Made by a program: the position numbers and the translations under genes | Part shown: positions 16,807 through 24,836 of the stretch, piece by piece | Numbering within the stretch: the first letter of the stretch is position 1 | Layout of the letters: each line of letters opens with the position of its first letter | Notes under the pieces: generated by a model | Databases searched by the model: none | What the model saw: the letters and a program-made list of their open reading frames with translations, nothing else | Told to the model about the DNA's origin: nothing | NCBI RefSeq assembly: GCF_001742165.1 | Contig: NZ_CP016444.1 | Span: forward strand, 248,001 to 312,000 | Direction of reading: 5' to 3' | Source: Burkholderia stabilis | GTDB lineage: Bacteria > Pseudomonadota > Gammaproteobacteria > Burkholderiales > Burkholderiaceae | DNA: 64,000 nucleotides

Positions 16807-17916
16807 ATGCGACTCCGAACGCTTCGCCGCGCCGTTTCAACCACCGCCATCCTGTCGGCTGCCGCCGTCACCGGCACGCACGCCTACGCAGCCGGCGAGC
16901 TGAACATCTACAACTGGTCCGACTACATCGCGCCGGACACGATCCCGAACTTCCAGAAGCAGACGGGCCTTCACGTCCGCTACGACAACTACGACAGCGA
17001 CGACACGCTGCAGGCGAAACTGCTGTCCGGCAATTCCGGCTACGACATCGTCGTGCCGACGTCGAACTACATGGCCAAGCAGATCCAGGCGAGCGTCTAC
17101 CAGCCGCTGGACAAATCGAAGCTGCCGAACCTGTCGAACCTCGACCCGCTGCTGATGAAGATGGTCGCCGACGCCGATCCGGGCAACCAGTACGGCGTGC
17201 CGTGGGCATACGGCACCGACGGCATCGGCTACAACGTGCAGGCCGTGAAGAAGGCGCTCGGCGACAAGGCGCCCGTCGACAGCTGGGCGCTGGTGTTCGA
17301 TCCGGCCAACATGGCGAAGCTGAAGAGCTGCGGCGTGTCGTTCCTCGACCAGGCCGTCGACGTGTTCGCCGCGACATTGCAGTACATGGGCAAGGACCCG
17401 AACAGTACGAACCCGGCCGACTACCGCGCCGCGTACGACGTCCTCAAGAAGGTGCGCCCGTACATCACGCAGTTCAACTCGTCGGGCTACATCAACGATC
17501 TCGCGAACAACGACCTGTGCGTGTCGTTCGGCTACTCCGGCGACGTCGGCATCGCGCACCGCCGCGCGGCCGAAGCGAAACGCCCGTACGAGATCCGCTT
17601 CGCGAACCCGAAGGAAGGCGGCCTGCTGTGGTTCGACATGATGGTGATCCCGAAGGATGCGCCGAACCGCGACGCCGCGCTGAAGTGGATCAACTACCTG
17701 CAGGACCCGAAGGTCAACGCGGGCATCACCAACGCGGTGTTCTATCCGACCGCGAACAAGGCCGCACGCCAGTACGTGAAGCCCGCGATCGCGCGTGACC
17801 CGTCGGTGTATCCCGCCGACGAGGTGTTGAGCAGGATGACGCTGCTCAAGCCGATGCCGCCCGAGATTCGCCGGCTGCAGAACCGGCTGTGGGCGCAGTT
17901 GAAAACCGGGCGCTGA
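16807..17916 (+). CDS. potF: Polyamine ABC transporter periplasmic binding protein (PotF/SpuD-like)
   Basis: 369 aa. Signal peptide of ~28 residues (AVSTTAILSAAAVTGTHAYA). The mature start GELNIYNWSDYIAPDTI, then GYDIVVPTSNYMAKQIQ, VPWAYGTDGIGYN, SFGYSGD and EGGLLWFDMMVIPKDAPN, are the ligand-lining segments of the PotF/SpuD/SpuE family, which binds putrescine or spermidine. The aromatic and acidic residues expected around the amine site (W, Y, D, E in those motifs) are present. Length is normal. It is an orphan: no ATPase or permease gene adjoins it, so it must serve a transporter encoded elsewhere or act as a sensor. A GGGAAAACTCC stretch precedes the ATG. It ends at a strong hairpin. Confidence 0.9.
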   Translation: MRLRTLRRAVSTTAILSAAAVTGTHAYAAGELNIYNWSDYIAPDTIPNFQKQTGLHVRYDNYDSDDTLQAKLLSGNSGYDIVVPTSNYMAKQIQASVYQPLDKSKLPNLSNLDPLLMKMVADADPGNQYGVPWAYGTDGIGYNVQAVKKALGDKAPVDSWALVFDPANMAKLKSCGVSFLDQAVDVFAATLQYMGKDPNSTNPADYRAAYDVLKKVRPYITQFNSSGYINDLANNDLCVSFGYSGDVGIAHRRAAEAKRPYEIRFANPKEGGLLWFDMMVIPKDAPNRDAALKWINYLQDPKVNAGITNAVFYPTANKAARQYVKPAIARDPSVYPADEVLSRMTLLKPMPPEIRRLQNRLWAQLKTGR

Positions 17917-17935
17917 GCCGCGCTGCCTGATGCCT

Positions 17936-17972
17936 GAACGTGCCTGCAGCAGCTTGCGCCGCAGGCACGTTC
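17936..17972. terminator. Hairpin after potF-like gene
   Basis: Perfect 12-bp arms GAACGTGCCTGC and GCAGGCACGTTC with a 13-nt loop, 19 bp past the potF stop and before the convergent LOG gene. There is no clear T-run on the plus side, so it may stop transcription weakly or in both directions. Confidence 0.6.
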
Positions 17973-18058
17973 GCATCGGAACCGCCAACACGGCGCGCCA
18001 AAGGCCCACGACGCCAGGCCTGTCTCGCGACGAACACGGCCGAAGCCGATCGCGCGAA

Positions 18059-18616
18059 CTATCGCAACGCCTGCGCCTGCTCCAGCGCAAACGCGCCTTC
18101 CACGAAGCGGATCACGTCGTCGAGCGACGACGTGCACACGGCCCCTGCCGCCAGCGCCCGAAACGCGCCGTCCGGCCCGAAGCAGACGAGCGGCTTGCGC
18201 CAGCGCTGCGCGAGCGCAATCTCCTCGGCCGTGCCATGCCCGCCCGGCAGCGCGACGATCAGGTCGCTGCTCAACACGTTCACGTAGTTGCGGTTGATCG
18301 TCTGCGGATCGGCGTCCGGTTCGCGGCGCGGCAGCGGCGTGAGGATCGGAATGTCGACGAACGGATGCGGATAGCCGTCGAGCGGCACGTAGCCCGCGAG
18401 CGGATCGGCCTGCGTCGGCAGGATGCCGATCGATCGACCGGCCCGCCCGGGCACGCCGGCAAAGGCGCGCGCGACGGCCAGCATCACGCCCTGCCCGCCG
18501 CCCGTCAGCAGGTTGAAGCCGGCCTGCGCGAGCCACGCGCCGAGCGGCTCGGAAAACGCGAGCCACGGCTCCTTGCCCGAGCCCATCACGCCGATCGTCC
18601 TGTTCTTCCGTTGCAT
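18059..18616 (-). CDS. LOG-family protein (TIGR00725 type)
   Basis: 185 aa from ATG 18616 with GGAAG upstream. The Rossmann-like nucleotide site TGGGQGVM (38-45) and the diagnostic PGGHGTAEE motif (124-132) place it in the LOG/lysine-decarboxylase-like superfamily. Members with PGGxGTxxE are typically nucleoside 5'-monophosphate phosphoribohydrolases, some making cytokinin-type bases; the TIGR00725 branch has no fixed substrate. Soluble, cytoplasmic. It follows the MFS gene by 41 bp on the same strand, so the two are likely cotranscribed. That pairing does not by itself indicate the substrate. Confidence 0.85.
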   Translation of the reverse strand: MQRKNRTIGVMGSGKEPWLAFSEPLGAWLAQAGFNLLTGGGQGVMLAVARAFAGVPGRAGRSIGILPTQADPLAGYVPLDGYPHPFVDIPILTPLPRREPDADPQTINRNYVNVLSSDLIVALPGGHGTAEEIALAQRWRKPLVCFGPDGAFRALAAGAVCTSSLDDVIRFVEGAFALEQAQALR

Positions 18617-18657
18617 CGTGTCTTCCGGTGAAATCGTTGCGGTGCGTTGCGCCGCGC

Positions 18658-19905
18658 TCATTCGAGCTCGACGCCCTTGAGCTCGGGAATCAGGAACAGC
18701 GTCGCGATCATGTCGAGCACGTAGAGGCCGGCGAGCAGCGCGATCGCCGTCTGGAACGAGTAGTGCGCGGCGAGCGCGCCGACCGCGACCGGGCCGAAGC
18801 CGCCAACCGCGCGGCCGATGTTCCACAGCACGTTCTGCGCGGTCGCGCGCGCGGCCGTCGGATACCCTTCCGACATCAGCGTCCCGTAGCCGCCGACCAT
18901 GCCGTTGACGAACATGCCCATCAGCGCGCCGGCCCACAGCATCGCAGTCGGGTCGGACAGCCGCGCATACGCGATGACCGTCGCGACCGAGCCGAGCTGG
19001 TACAGCAGGAACGTCGGCTTGCGGCCGATGCGGTCGGCCAGTTGCCCGAACACCCAGACGCCGATCATCATCCCGACGACGGTCGCCGCCGTCCACAGCC
19101 CCGACTTCGTCAACGAGAAGCCCATCTGTTTCGACAGGAAGGTCGGCAGCCAGATCATGATCCCGTAATAGCCGAAGTTCTGGACCGAGCAGAGGATCAC
19201 AATACCGGCGCTCATGCGCGCGGTGCGGCCGTCGGCGACGAGCATGCGGAACGCGTTGGACTTCGGCTGCGCCGCGCGCTGCACGAACGCTTCCGGCTCG
19301 TGCAGCTTGTTGCGCATGACCCATGCGAGCAGCGCGGGCAGCACGCCGACGAGGAACATGCCACGCCAGCCGATGTGGAGCAGCAGGAACGGCGTCAGCA
19401 GCGCGGCCAGCAACACACCGGCCTGCCAGCCGAGCGCGACGTAGCACGACACACGCGCGCGCTTGCTCGCCGGCCATGCTTCCGCCGCGAGCGCCATGCC
19501 GATCCCGAACTCGCCGCCCAGGCCGATGCCCGCGATGGTGCGGTAGACGAGCAGATCCTCGAAGCCGCGCGCGAACGCGCACAGGCCGGTGAAGATCGCG
19601 AACAGCAGGATCGTCCAGGTCAGCACGCGCACGCGCCCGTAGCGATCGCTCAGCGCGCCGAACAGGATGCCGCCCGCGACCGCGCCGATCAGCGTCCACG
19701 TGACGAGCGCGCCGCCCTGCCCGGGCGTCAGGTGCAGCGCCGCCGTGATCGCCGGCAGCATGAAGCCGAGGATCAGCAGGTCGAAGCCGTCCATCGCATA
19801 GCCGATCGCCGATCCGGCCAGCGCTTTCCACGCGTACGCCCCGCCCTGCTCCGCGCGCGGCGCCGACGGTTCGCCGAGCGCCGAAGATTTCATGTTTGCT
19901 GCCAT
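18658..19905 (-). CDS. MFS transporter, AAHS/metabolite:H+ symporter type
   Basis: 415 aa, about 12 transmembrane helices. The N-terminal SAIGYAMDGFDLLILGFMLP motif and the loop GALSDRYGRVRVL (MFS signature A) and RTIAGIGLGGEFGIGMALAAE are typical of the aromatic-acid:H+ symporter/sialate-like branch (PcaK, BenK, NanT relatives). A repeat of motif A occurs as GQLADRIGRKPTFLL. Imports a carboxylate with protons across the inner membrane; the exact acid is not readable. An internal ATG four codons in is an alternative start. First gene of a pair with the LOG-family protein. Confidence 0.88.
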   Translation of the reverse strand: MAANMKSSALGEPSAPRAEQGGAYAWKALAGSAIGYAMDGFDLLILGFMLPAITAALHLTPGQGGALVTWTLIGAVAGGILFGALSDRYGRVRVLTWTILLFAIFTGLCAFARGFEDLLVYRTIAGIGLGGEFGIGMALAAEAWPASKRARVSCYVALGWQAGVLLAALLTPFLLLHIGWRGMFLVGVLPALLAWVMRNKLHEPEAFVQRAAQPKSNAFRMLVADGRTARMSAGIVILCSVQNFGYYGIMIWLPTFLSKQMGFSLTKSGLWTAATVVGMMIGVWVFGQLADRIGRKPTFLLYQLGSVATVIAYARLSDPTAMLWAGALMGMFVNGMVGGYGTLMSEGYPTAARATAQNVLWNIGRAVGGFGPVAVGALAAHYSFQTAIALLAGLYVLDMIATLFLIPELKGVELE

Positions 19906-19959
19906 GGTGTCCTGCCACGAATGTCCGGCGCCATTCTAAAGCCTGTGCCCGCCCATGAC

Positions 19960-19999
19960 GGGCGCTGACGCGCGCCGCCGCGGGCGCGCCTCAGCGCCC
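19960..19999. terminator. GC-rich hairpin between MFS and H-NS-like genes
   Basis: 17-bp arms with one mismatch (GGGCGCTGA outer part, TCAGCGCCC partner) around a 6-nt loop. It lies about 190 bp past the stop of the H-NS-like gene and upstream of the MFS start, both on the minus strand. No T-run, so a factor-independent role is uncertain. Confidence 0.4.
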
Positions 20000-20190
20000 G
20001 CTTCCGGCGACGGAAAGCGGGAATCTGCGGGCGATGAACGGGAAAACGGCGATCCGGTGCGGGCGGCGAAGCCGACGATGTCGCGCTCAGGCCGGACACC
20101 GGACGAAAGAATTGATGCGGGCGGGGTGTTGCCGGCGGCTCCGCTTGCGCGAACCGGGCGGCGCCGGATGGCCTTGCGGCGCGGCCGGCT

Positions 20191-20520
20191 TCAGCCCTGA
20201 TCGTCTCCGGGCCACCAGGCCTTGGCCTCACGGTCGACCACGAGCGTGTCGAGATCCTTGCCTTCGAGCCATTTCGGGCGCGGGCCGCGGCCCGACCATG
20301 AGCGGCCGGTCGTCGGATCGTAGTACTTGGCAGGCGCCTTGCGTTTGCGCTGGACGATATACCCGAGCGCGCTCAGCACTTCCTGTTGCGAGATTCCCAA
20401 AAGCTCGACCTGTTCCTTGAATGCCGCAAGCGCGGCCTGCTTCTCCTTCTGCTTCGCGTCCGACAGCTTGATATTCAGGTCCCGAAGTTGTGCTTCGAGT
20501 TCCTGCAGGGCCTGGGTCAT
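20191..20520 (-). CDS. H-NS family nucleoid protein
   Basis: 109 aa from ATG 20520, chosen over two upstream ATGs because AGAGG lies 8 nt before it. N-terminal half is a coiled-coil oligomerisation region (LQELEAQLRDLNIKLSDAKQ). The C-terminal DNA-binding motif GRSWSGRGPRPKWL contains the H-NS/BpH3 core W-SGRG-P-W that inserts in AT-rich minor grooves. Burkholderia carry many such paralogues, often near laterally acquired DNA that they silence. Here it lies next to the F-box-like repeat gene with atypical composition, which suits that picture. The last residues (VVDREAKAWWPGDDQG) are an acidic tail. Its own ~355-bp upstream region holds no other gene. Confidence 0.9.
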   Translation of the reverse strand: MTQALQELEAQLRDLNIKLSDAKQKEKQAALAAFKEQVELLGISQQEVLSALGYIVQRKRKAPAKYYDPTTGRSWSGRGPRPKWLEGKDLDTLVVDREAKAWWPGDDQG

Positions 20521-20875
20521 GTATTCATCCTCTTTGGGCATGTTTTTGCAAAAAGCTCCGATGCGCGAACCTACCACGAAGTTCCGCCGATCGGTGCTGT
20601 CATATAGGCGAATCGTTTGCCTGAGCCGGCATGGTTTGCGTAATGCGCACTAAACGACGCCGTGCGTCAACGACAGACAGGGGCCGGGCCGGCAACACGC
20701 GGCGCGCCGCGGCGAATGCGCGGCGAACGGCGGCGGCAAGTTGTGTGCCGCACCTGGCATTGGCGCGGCATGGCGCGAATGATAGCAGTGCGCGGCGTCG
20801 TGTTGCAGAAGCCGTGGGGCGCGGCCGGAACGCCGTGTCGTTTGCCGGCCGCCGCCGGCGCGCGCCCGGGCAGGC
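20521..20875. other. 355-bp region upstream of the H-NS-like gene
   Basis: Contains an AT-richer part (20520-20640) with a possible minus-strand -10 (TATATG), fitting an H-NS promoter. Open frames on the plus strand here are Arg-rich and lack ribosome binding sites. No gene supported. Confidence 0.4.
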
Positions 20876-21285
20876 CTACCGGCCGTCGTCGTCGGCGGCG
20901 GCGTCCCACACGATCCGCTCGAACAGCGCGCGCAGCTTCGCGCCGCGTGCCGCGTTCAGCGCGGCGGCATGCGCGACGCGTCCGGCGAGATGCGCGCGGA
21001 AGTCGGGATGCGCGTCGCGATTCTGCGATGTCGGTCCGCGCCGGATGCAGTGGGTCGGGATGGCCTTCAGGAGATCAAACTCATCGCGCGCCAGATTCGG
21101 ATGACGATTGACGACCACGCCGGCGCTTCGCCGAGCACGGCCGCCATCCAGGACACGATACTGCCGCGTTCGGGCGAACCGGCCAGCATCGCTTCGGCCA
21201 TCACGCGGACGGTATCGCGCAGGGATGAGCGCATGGACAAAGCCGGTCGGGTCGCGCGCGCGACGCCGACGCCGTCCGGATTCAC
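20876..21285 (-). pseudogene. Out-of-frame tail of the F-box-like repeat gene
   Basis: Directly after the stop of the F-box-like ORF, coding-type third-position GC continues in a second frame (from GTG 21285; SLRDTVRVMAEAMLAGSPER, GSIVSWMAAVLGEA) that ends at 21067, and then in a third frame from about 21120 (ARDEFDLLKAIPTHCIRRGP, LAGRVAHAAALNAARGAKLR, ALFERIVWDAAADDDGR) to the stop at 20876. The pattern is that of one longer gene carrying two single-base indels. The first would lie in the five-C run at 21289-21293. Either the gene is decaying or the consensus has errors there. Confidence 0.45.
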
Positions 21286-21953
21286 GAGCCCCCGGCTGAG
21301 GCGAGCGCTTGCTGGAGACGACCGAACCGCACCTCCAGGTCTGCATCCGGCAGGAAATAAATGTTGCGATCGAGCCCCGCCATCGACGCACCGCGGTGTT
21401 CGGCGGGCAGGTTTTCGGCGGCGGCGAAGATACGGTCGAACCGGGCCGTACGGTCTGCCTCCGGCAGGTACGCGACGTTGCGGACGATTTCCCCCAGCGG
21501 CGCGTCATGGTGTTCGGCAGGCAGTTTTTCCGTGGCCTCGAAGGCCTTGTCGAACTGCACCGTCCGGTCTGCCTCCGGCAGGCACCTGATTCTTTTGCCT
21601 AACGCCGCCAACGGCGCGCCTTGCAACGACGCTGGAAGTTGCTGGATGCGCTGCAACGTCGCCTGGAAGTCCTCAGCCGTTTTCACGCGTTTCGCATCCC
21701 GTTCGCTGATCGTGGCAGCCTCGCGCTCGTTCGAAAGCCCCGCCCGGAAATACTGGCTTACGCCCGCCAGTGCGATAGCGCTGCGAGGACCGGCGGCCTG
21801 TCCGATTTTCCGGACTATCTCGGTTGGCAGATTAGCCAGCAAACCCAGATTCGAGGTCGGTGGCGAGTTGGCGGTATCGCTGGCAATGGGTTGTTCAGCG
21901 GCAATTTCGGGCGATGCTGGAGTAGCGGCGACTCCAGAAACAGGCTTCGTCAT
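21282..21953 (-). CDS. F-box-like protein with 38-residue repeats (possible effector)
   Basis: 223 aa from ATG 21953 (weak ribosome binding site). Residues 1-37 are Ser/Pro/Thr-rich and disordered, as in secreted effectors. Residues ~39-72 (LANLPTEIVRKIGQAAGPRS and ALAGVSQYFRAG) resemble a eukaryotic F-box: LPxE-I at the start, hydrophobic spacing and VSxxxR at the end. Residues 125-162 and 163-200 are two clear 38-aa repeats, each LPEADRT..FD..F.A.E.LPAEH, with a half copy before and a third starting at 201. Base composition is below that of neighbours. F-box proteins in bacteria (Ralstonia GALA, VirF, Legionella) enter host cells and recruit SCF ligases. That role is inference; no export signal or secretion gene is visible. 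The stop may be an indel artefact. Confidence 0.55.
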   Translation of the reverse strand: MTKPVSGVAATPASPEIAAEQPIASDTANSPPTSNLGLLANLPTEIVRKIGQAAGPRSAIALAGVSQYFRAGLSNEREAATISERDAKRVKTAEDFQATLQRIQQLPASLQGAPLAALGKRIRCLPEADRTVQFDKAFEATEKLPAEHHDAPLGEIVRNVAYLPEADRTARFDRIFAAAENLPAEHRGASMAGLDRNIYFLPDADLEVRFGRLQQALASAGGS

Positions 21954-22255
21954 ACCAGGCTCGCAGTTGATACAGGCATCCGCATTTGACACGGATTTCC
22001 CGCCGTCTACCCGGTCCCGGACGAACCATTCGCGCGGATCACGAAGTGATCGCCGGCCAAATTCCGGCTGCTTGACGAAATGCCCTTCCCGTTGAGCAGG
22101 TACGCCCTGAAAACATGAATGCATCCATCCCGGTGGTCATCGCCAACCTGGCCGGGGGCGTTGCAGACAATCCTTCGCGGCATGAATCCGCGACGCCGCT
22201 GCCCGGCCCCCGCCGCCGAGCCGCCGGACAACGGCACCACGCCCGGCATGCGACG
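21954..22255. other. 302-bp region upstream of F-box-like gene
   Basis: Lower in GC than surroundings. The F-box-like frame stays open into it (to 22124) but with no family resemblance. A second minus-strand frame at 22007-22249 has no ribosome binding site. Presumed to hold the F-box-like gene's promoter and the end of the upstream operon's transcript. Confidence 0.35.
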
Positions 22256-23239
22256 TCAGCGCGCGAGCAAGCGCCCCAGCCGCATCATGGTGACGTTCAC
22301 ACCGAGATGGCGCATCGACGGCTGCACGATCACGCAGTTGTCGTACGGCGTGACGATCACGTCGACGCCGTCGCGCGCGATCTCGGTGCCGGCCTTCTCG
22401 ATCACTTCGAGCCCCGTGAACGGTTGCGAGAACCGGAAATCCATCGAGCGCGCGACGACCGGCTCCGTGATCTCGATGAACTTCTGCTGGACCGGCGCGG
22501 CTTGCGTCAGAAAGACCGCAACCTCGTCGCGCGTGACGACGCCCGCATGCAGCAGGAAGCGCGCGGCGCTATCGAGCGCAACGTCGCGCGCGCTCGCGGC
22601 GAAGTGCTGGCCCGTCTCGATCAGCAGCGCATTCTTCGCGCTCGCCGGATCGCCGAAGCCGCCGTAGTCGCGCAGCCGCGTGCCGTTGGCATGGCCGCGA
22701 TCGACGATCACATGCTCGGGCGTGCCGATCGCGGCCGCCAGCGCGATCGCCTTGTCGAGCGGCCCCGTCATCATCAGCGGCGCGGATGCTTCGTGCATCG
22801 AATGAATGTCGAGCAGCAGGTCGACCGTATCGAGCAGCGGCCGCATCGCGCGCGCACGCACAAGCTCGCGGCTGTCGCGCGCGCCGTCGAGCGCGGCGGG
22901 CGTCCAGACGCGATTCATGTCTTCGTCGAGGTAGCGCGTCGCATCGGCATGCTCCGCGCTGAAGTGCTCGTACGCGCCGACGTTGCCGAAGCCGAGCGAC
23001 AGCCGGCCTGCGACCGGACGCAGGCCGGCAGCCAGCAGCGCATCCACCGCGATCGCGCCGCTGACTTCGTTGCCGTGCGTCAGCGCGAGGATCATCACGT
23101 GCTTGCCCGGCTTGCCGCTGTCGAACGTATGCAGATAGTCGATGCCCGTATTGCCCGCGCGCCAGCGCGCGATGTCGGGAAACGCCACTTCGATCGGATA
23201 GGCCGGCAGCGCGGCGCGGATGGCTTCAAGCGTGGTCAT
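22256..23239 (-). CDS. Succinylglutamate desuccinylase/aspartoacylase family protein
   Basis: 327 aa from ATG 23239. Zinc carboxypeptidase-like fold: metal ligands in THGNEVSG (H-x2-E) and the distal His in DIHSMH; substrate Arg/Asn in DMNRVW. AstE/aspartoacylase relatives cleave N-acyl amino acids to free amino acid and acid. Last gene of a minus-strand set LysR, MHS transporter, this enzyme, with 81 bp to the transporter. The combination suggests uptake and deacylation of an N-acyl amino acid or related amide. An upstream TTG in the frame would add five residues and is less likely. Soluble, no signal. Confidence 0.87.
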   Translation of the reverse strand: MTTLEAIRAALPAYPIEVAFPDIARWRAGNTGIDYLHTFDSGKPGKHVMILALTHGNEVSGAIAVDALLAAGLRPVAGRLSLGFGNVGAYEHFSAEHADATRYLDEDMNRVWTPAALDGARDSRELVRARAMRPLLDTVDLLLDIHSMHEASAPLMMTGPLDKAIALAAAIGTPEHVIVDRGHANGTRLRDYGGFGDPASAKNALLIETGQHFAASARDVALDSAARFLLHAGVVTRDEVAVFLTQAAPVQQKFIEITEPVVARSMDFRFSQPFTGLEVIEKAGTEIARDGVDVIVTPYDNCVIVQPSMRHLGVNVTMMRLGRLLAR

Positions 23240-23320
23240 GTCGGAAGAACTCAACAGGGTTCGGGAAAGGCGCGGCCGACGTGTGCCGGTTGCGCCGGAA
23301 TCGGGTTCGGGATCGATGCG

Positions 23321-24652
23321 TCACGCTTCGGTCGCGCGCGCCGACGGCGCGGTGCCGCCGGCAGCCACGCCGCGCATGCGGCGGCCGAGCGCAATCACCG
23401 ACGTGATGCCGAGGACGGCCGTCGCCATCACGTAGAAGCTCGGCGCGAGCTTGTTGTGCGTCGCGTCGATCAGCCAGGTGACGATCAGCGGCGCGAAACC
23501 GCCGAACAGCGTCACCGAGAAGTTGTACGACAGCGCGAGGCCCGTGCCGCGCGTGCTCGTCGGGAAGATGTCGGCGAGCAGCGCCGGCAGCGGCGCGAGG
23601 CTCACCGCGATCAGCAGGCCGACAAGCGCCTGCACCGCCAGCAGCATCTCGACGGTCGGATAGCGGTTCAGCGCGACGAACAGCGGCCACGTCGTCACGC
23701 CGACCAGGATCAGCGCGATCAGCATCACGCGGATGCGGCCGAAGCGATCCGACAGATGCCCGACGACCGGCGCCGCGACCATCAGCATCGCACCCGTGAC
23801 GACCGCGCCGAGATACGACGACGTGGCCGGGATGTGCAGCTGCTTGACCGCATACGTCGGCATGTAAAGCTTGTGCACGTAGTTGAAGGCGGTGGCCGTC
23901 GCGACGACGCCCGCACCGAGCAGCATGTTCGCGCGATCGCGGACGAACACGTCGCGCAGCGGCGACTTCGCGCGCCCCTTCTCGCCCAGCTGGCGGAAAT
24001 CGGCCGGCTCGTCGATGTTGCGGCGGATGTACAGCCCGACCGGCCCGATCAGCAGCCCGACCGAGAACGCGACGCGCCAGCCCCACGCATGCAGTTGATC
24101 CGCCGTCAGCAGCAGGCTCAGCAGCGCGGACACGCCGGCCGCGAGCACCGTCGCGAGTCCCTGCGTCGACATCTGCCAGCTCGCGAAGAAGCCGCGGCGC
24201 TTCGCGTCGGCCTGCTCGACCATGAACGCGGTCGCCGCGCCGAATTCGCCGCCCGTCGAGAAGCCCTGCAGCATCCGCGCGACGATGATCAGGAGCGGCG
24301 ACGCGATGCCGATCTGCGCATAGGTCGGCGCGAACGCGATCATCGCGGTGCCGATCATCATCAGCGCGATCGACATCGTCAGCGATGCCTTGCGGCCCGC
24401 GCGATCCGCGTAGCTGCCGAGCACGATCGAGCCGAGCGGGCGCGTGACGAACGAGATGCCGAACGTACCGACCGACAGCAGCAGCGAAGTCGCCGCGTCG
24501 TGCGTCGGGAAAAACAGCTGGCCGATGACGATCGCGAAATAGCCATAGATCAGCAGGTCGTAGAACTCCAGCGCGTTGCCGATGCTCGCGGCGCAGATCT
24601 CGCGCCACGGATTGTGCGGGGCCGGCGTCGCGGCGTGCGGGTTGCGGGTCAT
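23321..24652 (-). CDS. MFS transporter, metabolite:H+ symporter (MHS) family
   Basis: 443 aa from ATG 24652, with GGAGGAG upstream; the longer frame to 24784 was rejected. MHS signatures: NALEFYDLLIYGYFAIVIGQ in helix 1, PLGSIVLGSYADRAGRKASL (MFS motif A), ARMLQGFSTGGEFGAATAFM in helix 4-5. The family includes citrate, shikimate, alpha-ketoglutarate and betaine/proline carriers, all proton symporters. Its neighbour is an aspartoacylase-like hydrolase, so the carried compound may be an N-acyl amino acid or dicarboxylate. The LysR gene just upstream on the same strand (184 bp) probably controls it. Confidence 0.9.
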   Translation of the reverse strand: MTRNPHAATPAPHNPWREICAASIGNALEFYDLLIYGYFAIVIGQLFFPTHDAATSLLLSVGTFGISFVTRPLGSIVLGSYADRAGRKASLTMSIALMMIGTAMIAFAPTYAQIGIASPLLIIVARMLQGFSTGGEFGAATAFMVEQADAKRRGFFASWQMSTQGLATVLAAGVSALLSLLLTADQLHAWGWRVAFSVGLLIGPVGLYIRRNIDEPADFRQLGEKGRAKSPLRDVFVRDRANMLLGAGVVATATAFNYVHKLYMPTYAVKQLHIPATSSYLGAVVTGAMLMVAAPVVGHLSDRFGRIRVMLIALILVGVTTWPLFVALNRYPTVEMLLAVQALVGLLIAVSLAPLPALLADIFPTSTRGTGLALSYNFSVTLFGGFAPLIVTWLIDATHNKLAPSFYVMATAVLGITSVIALGRRMRGVAAGGTAPSARATEA

Positions 24653-24836
24653 GCCTTTGCTCCTCCGATGATGCTGGCCGTCAGGATTGTGAAAGACGGC
24701 GCGCGGCGTATGCCGGCGGCCGTTCGGGCCAGTCAAGCGCGGAGTGTAGGCAACGCCGTCACGGCGTTCGTGCCGTTTCGGCACGCAACCATGCTGATCG
24801 GCGCGGCGCGCGCACCGGTCGGTTCAGGCAGCGGGT

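Noticed and set aside
22007..22249. 80-codon minus-strand frame upstream of the F-box-like gene
   Set aside because: No start signal and no recognisable sequence.
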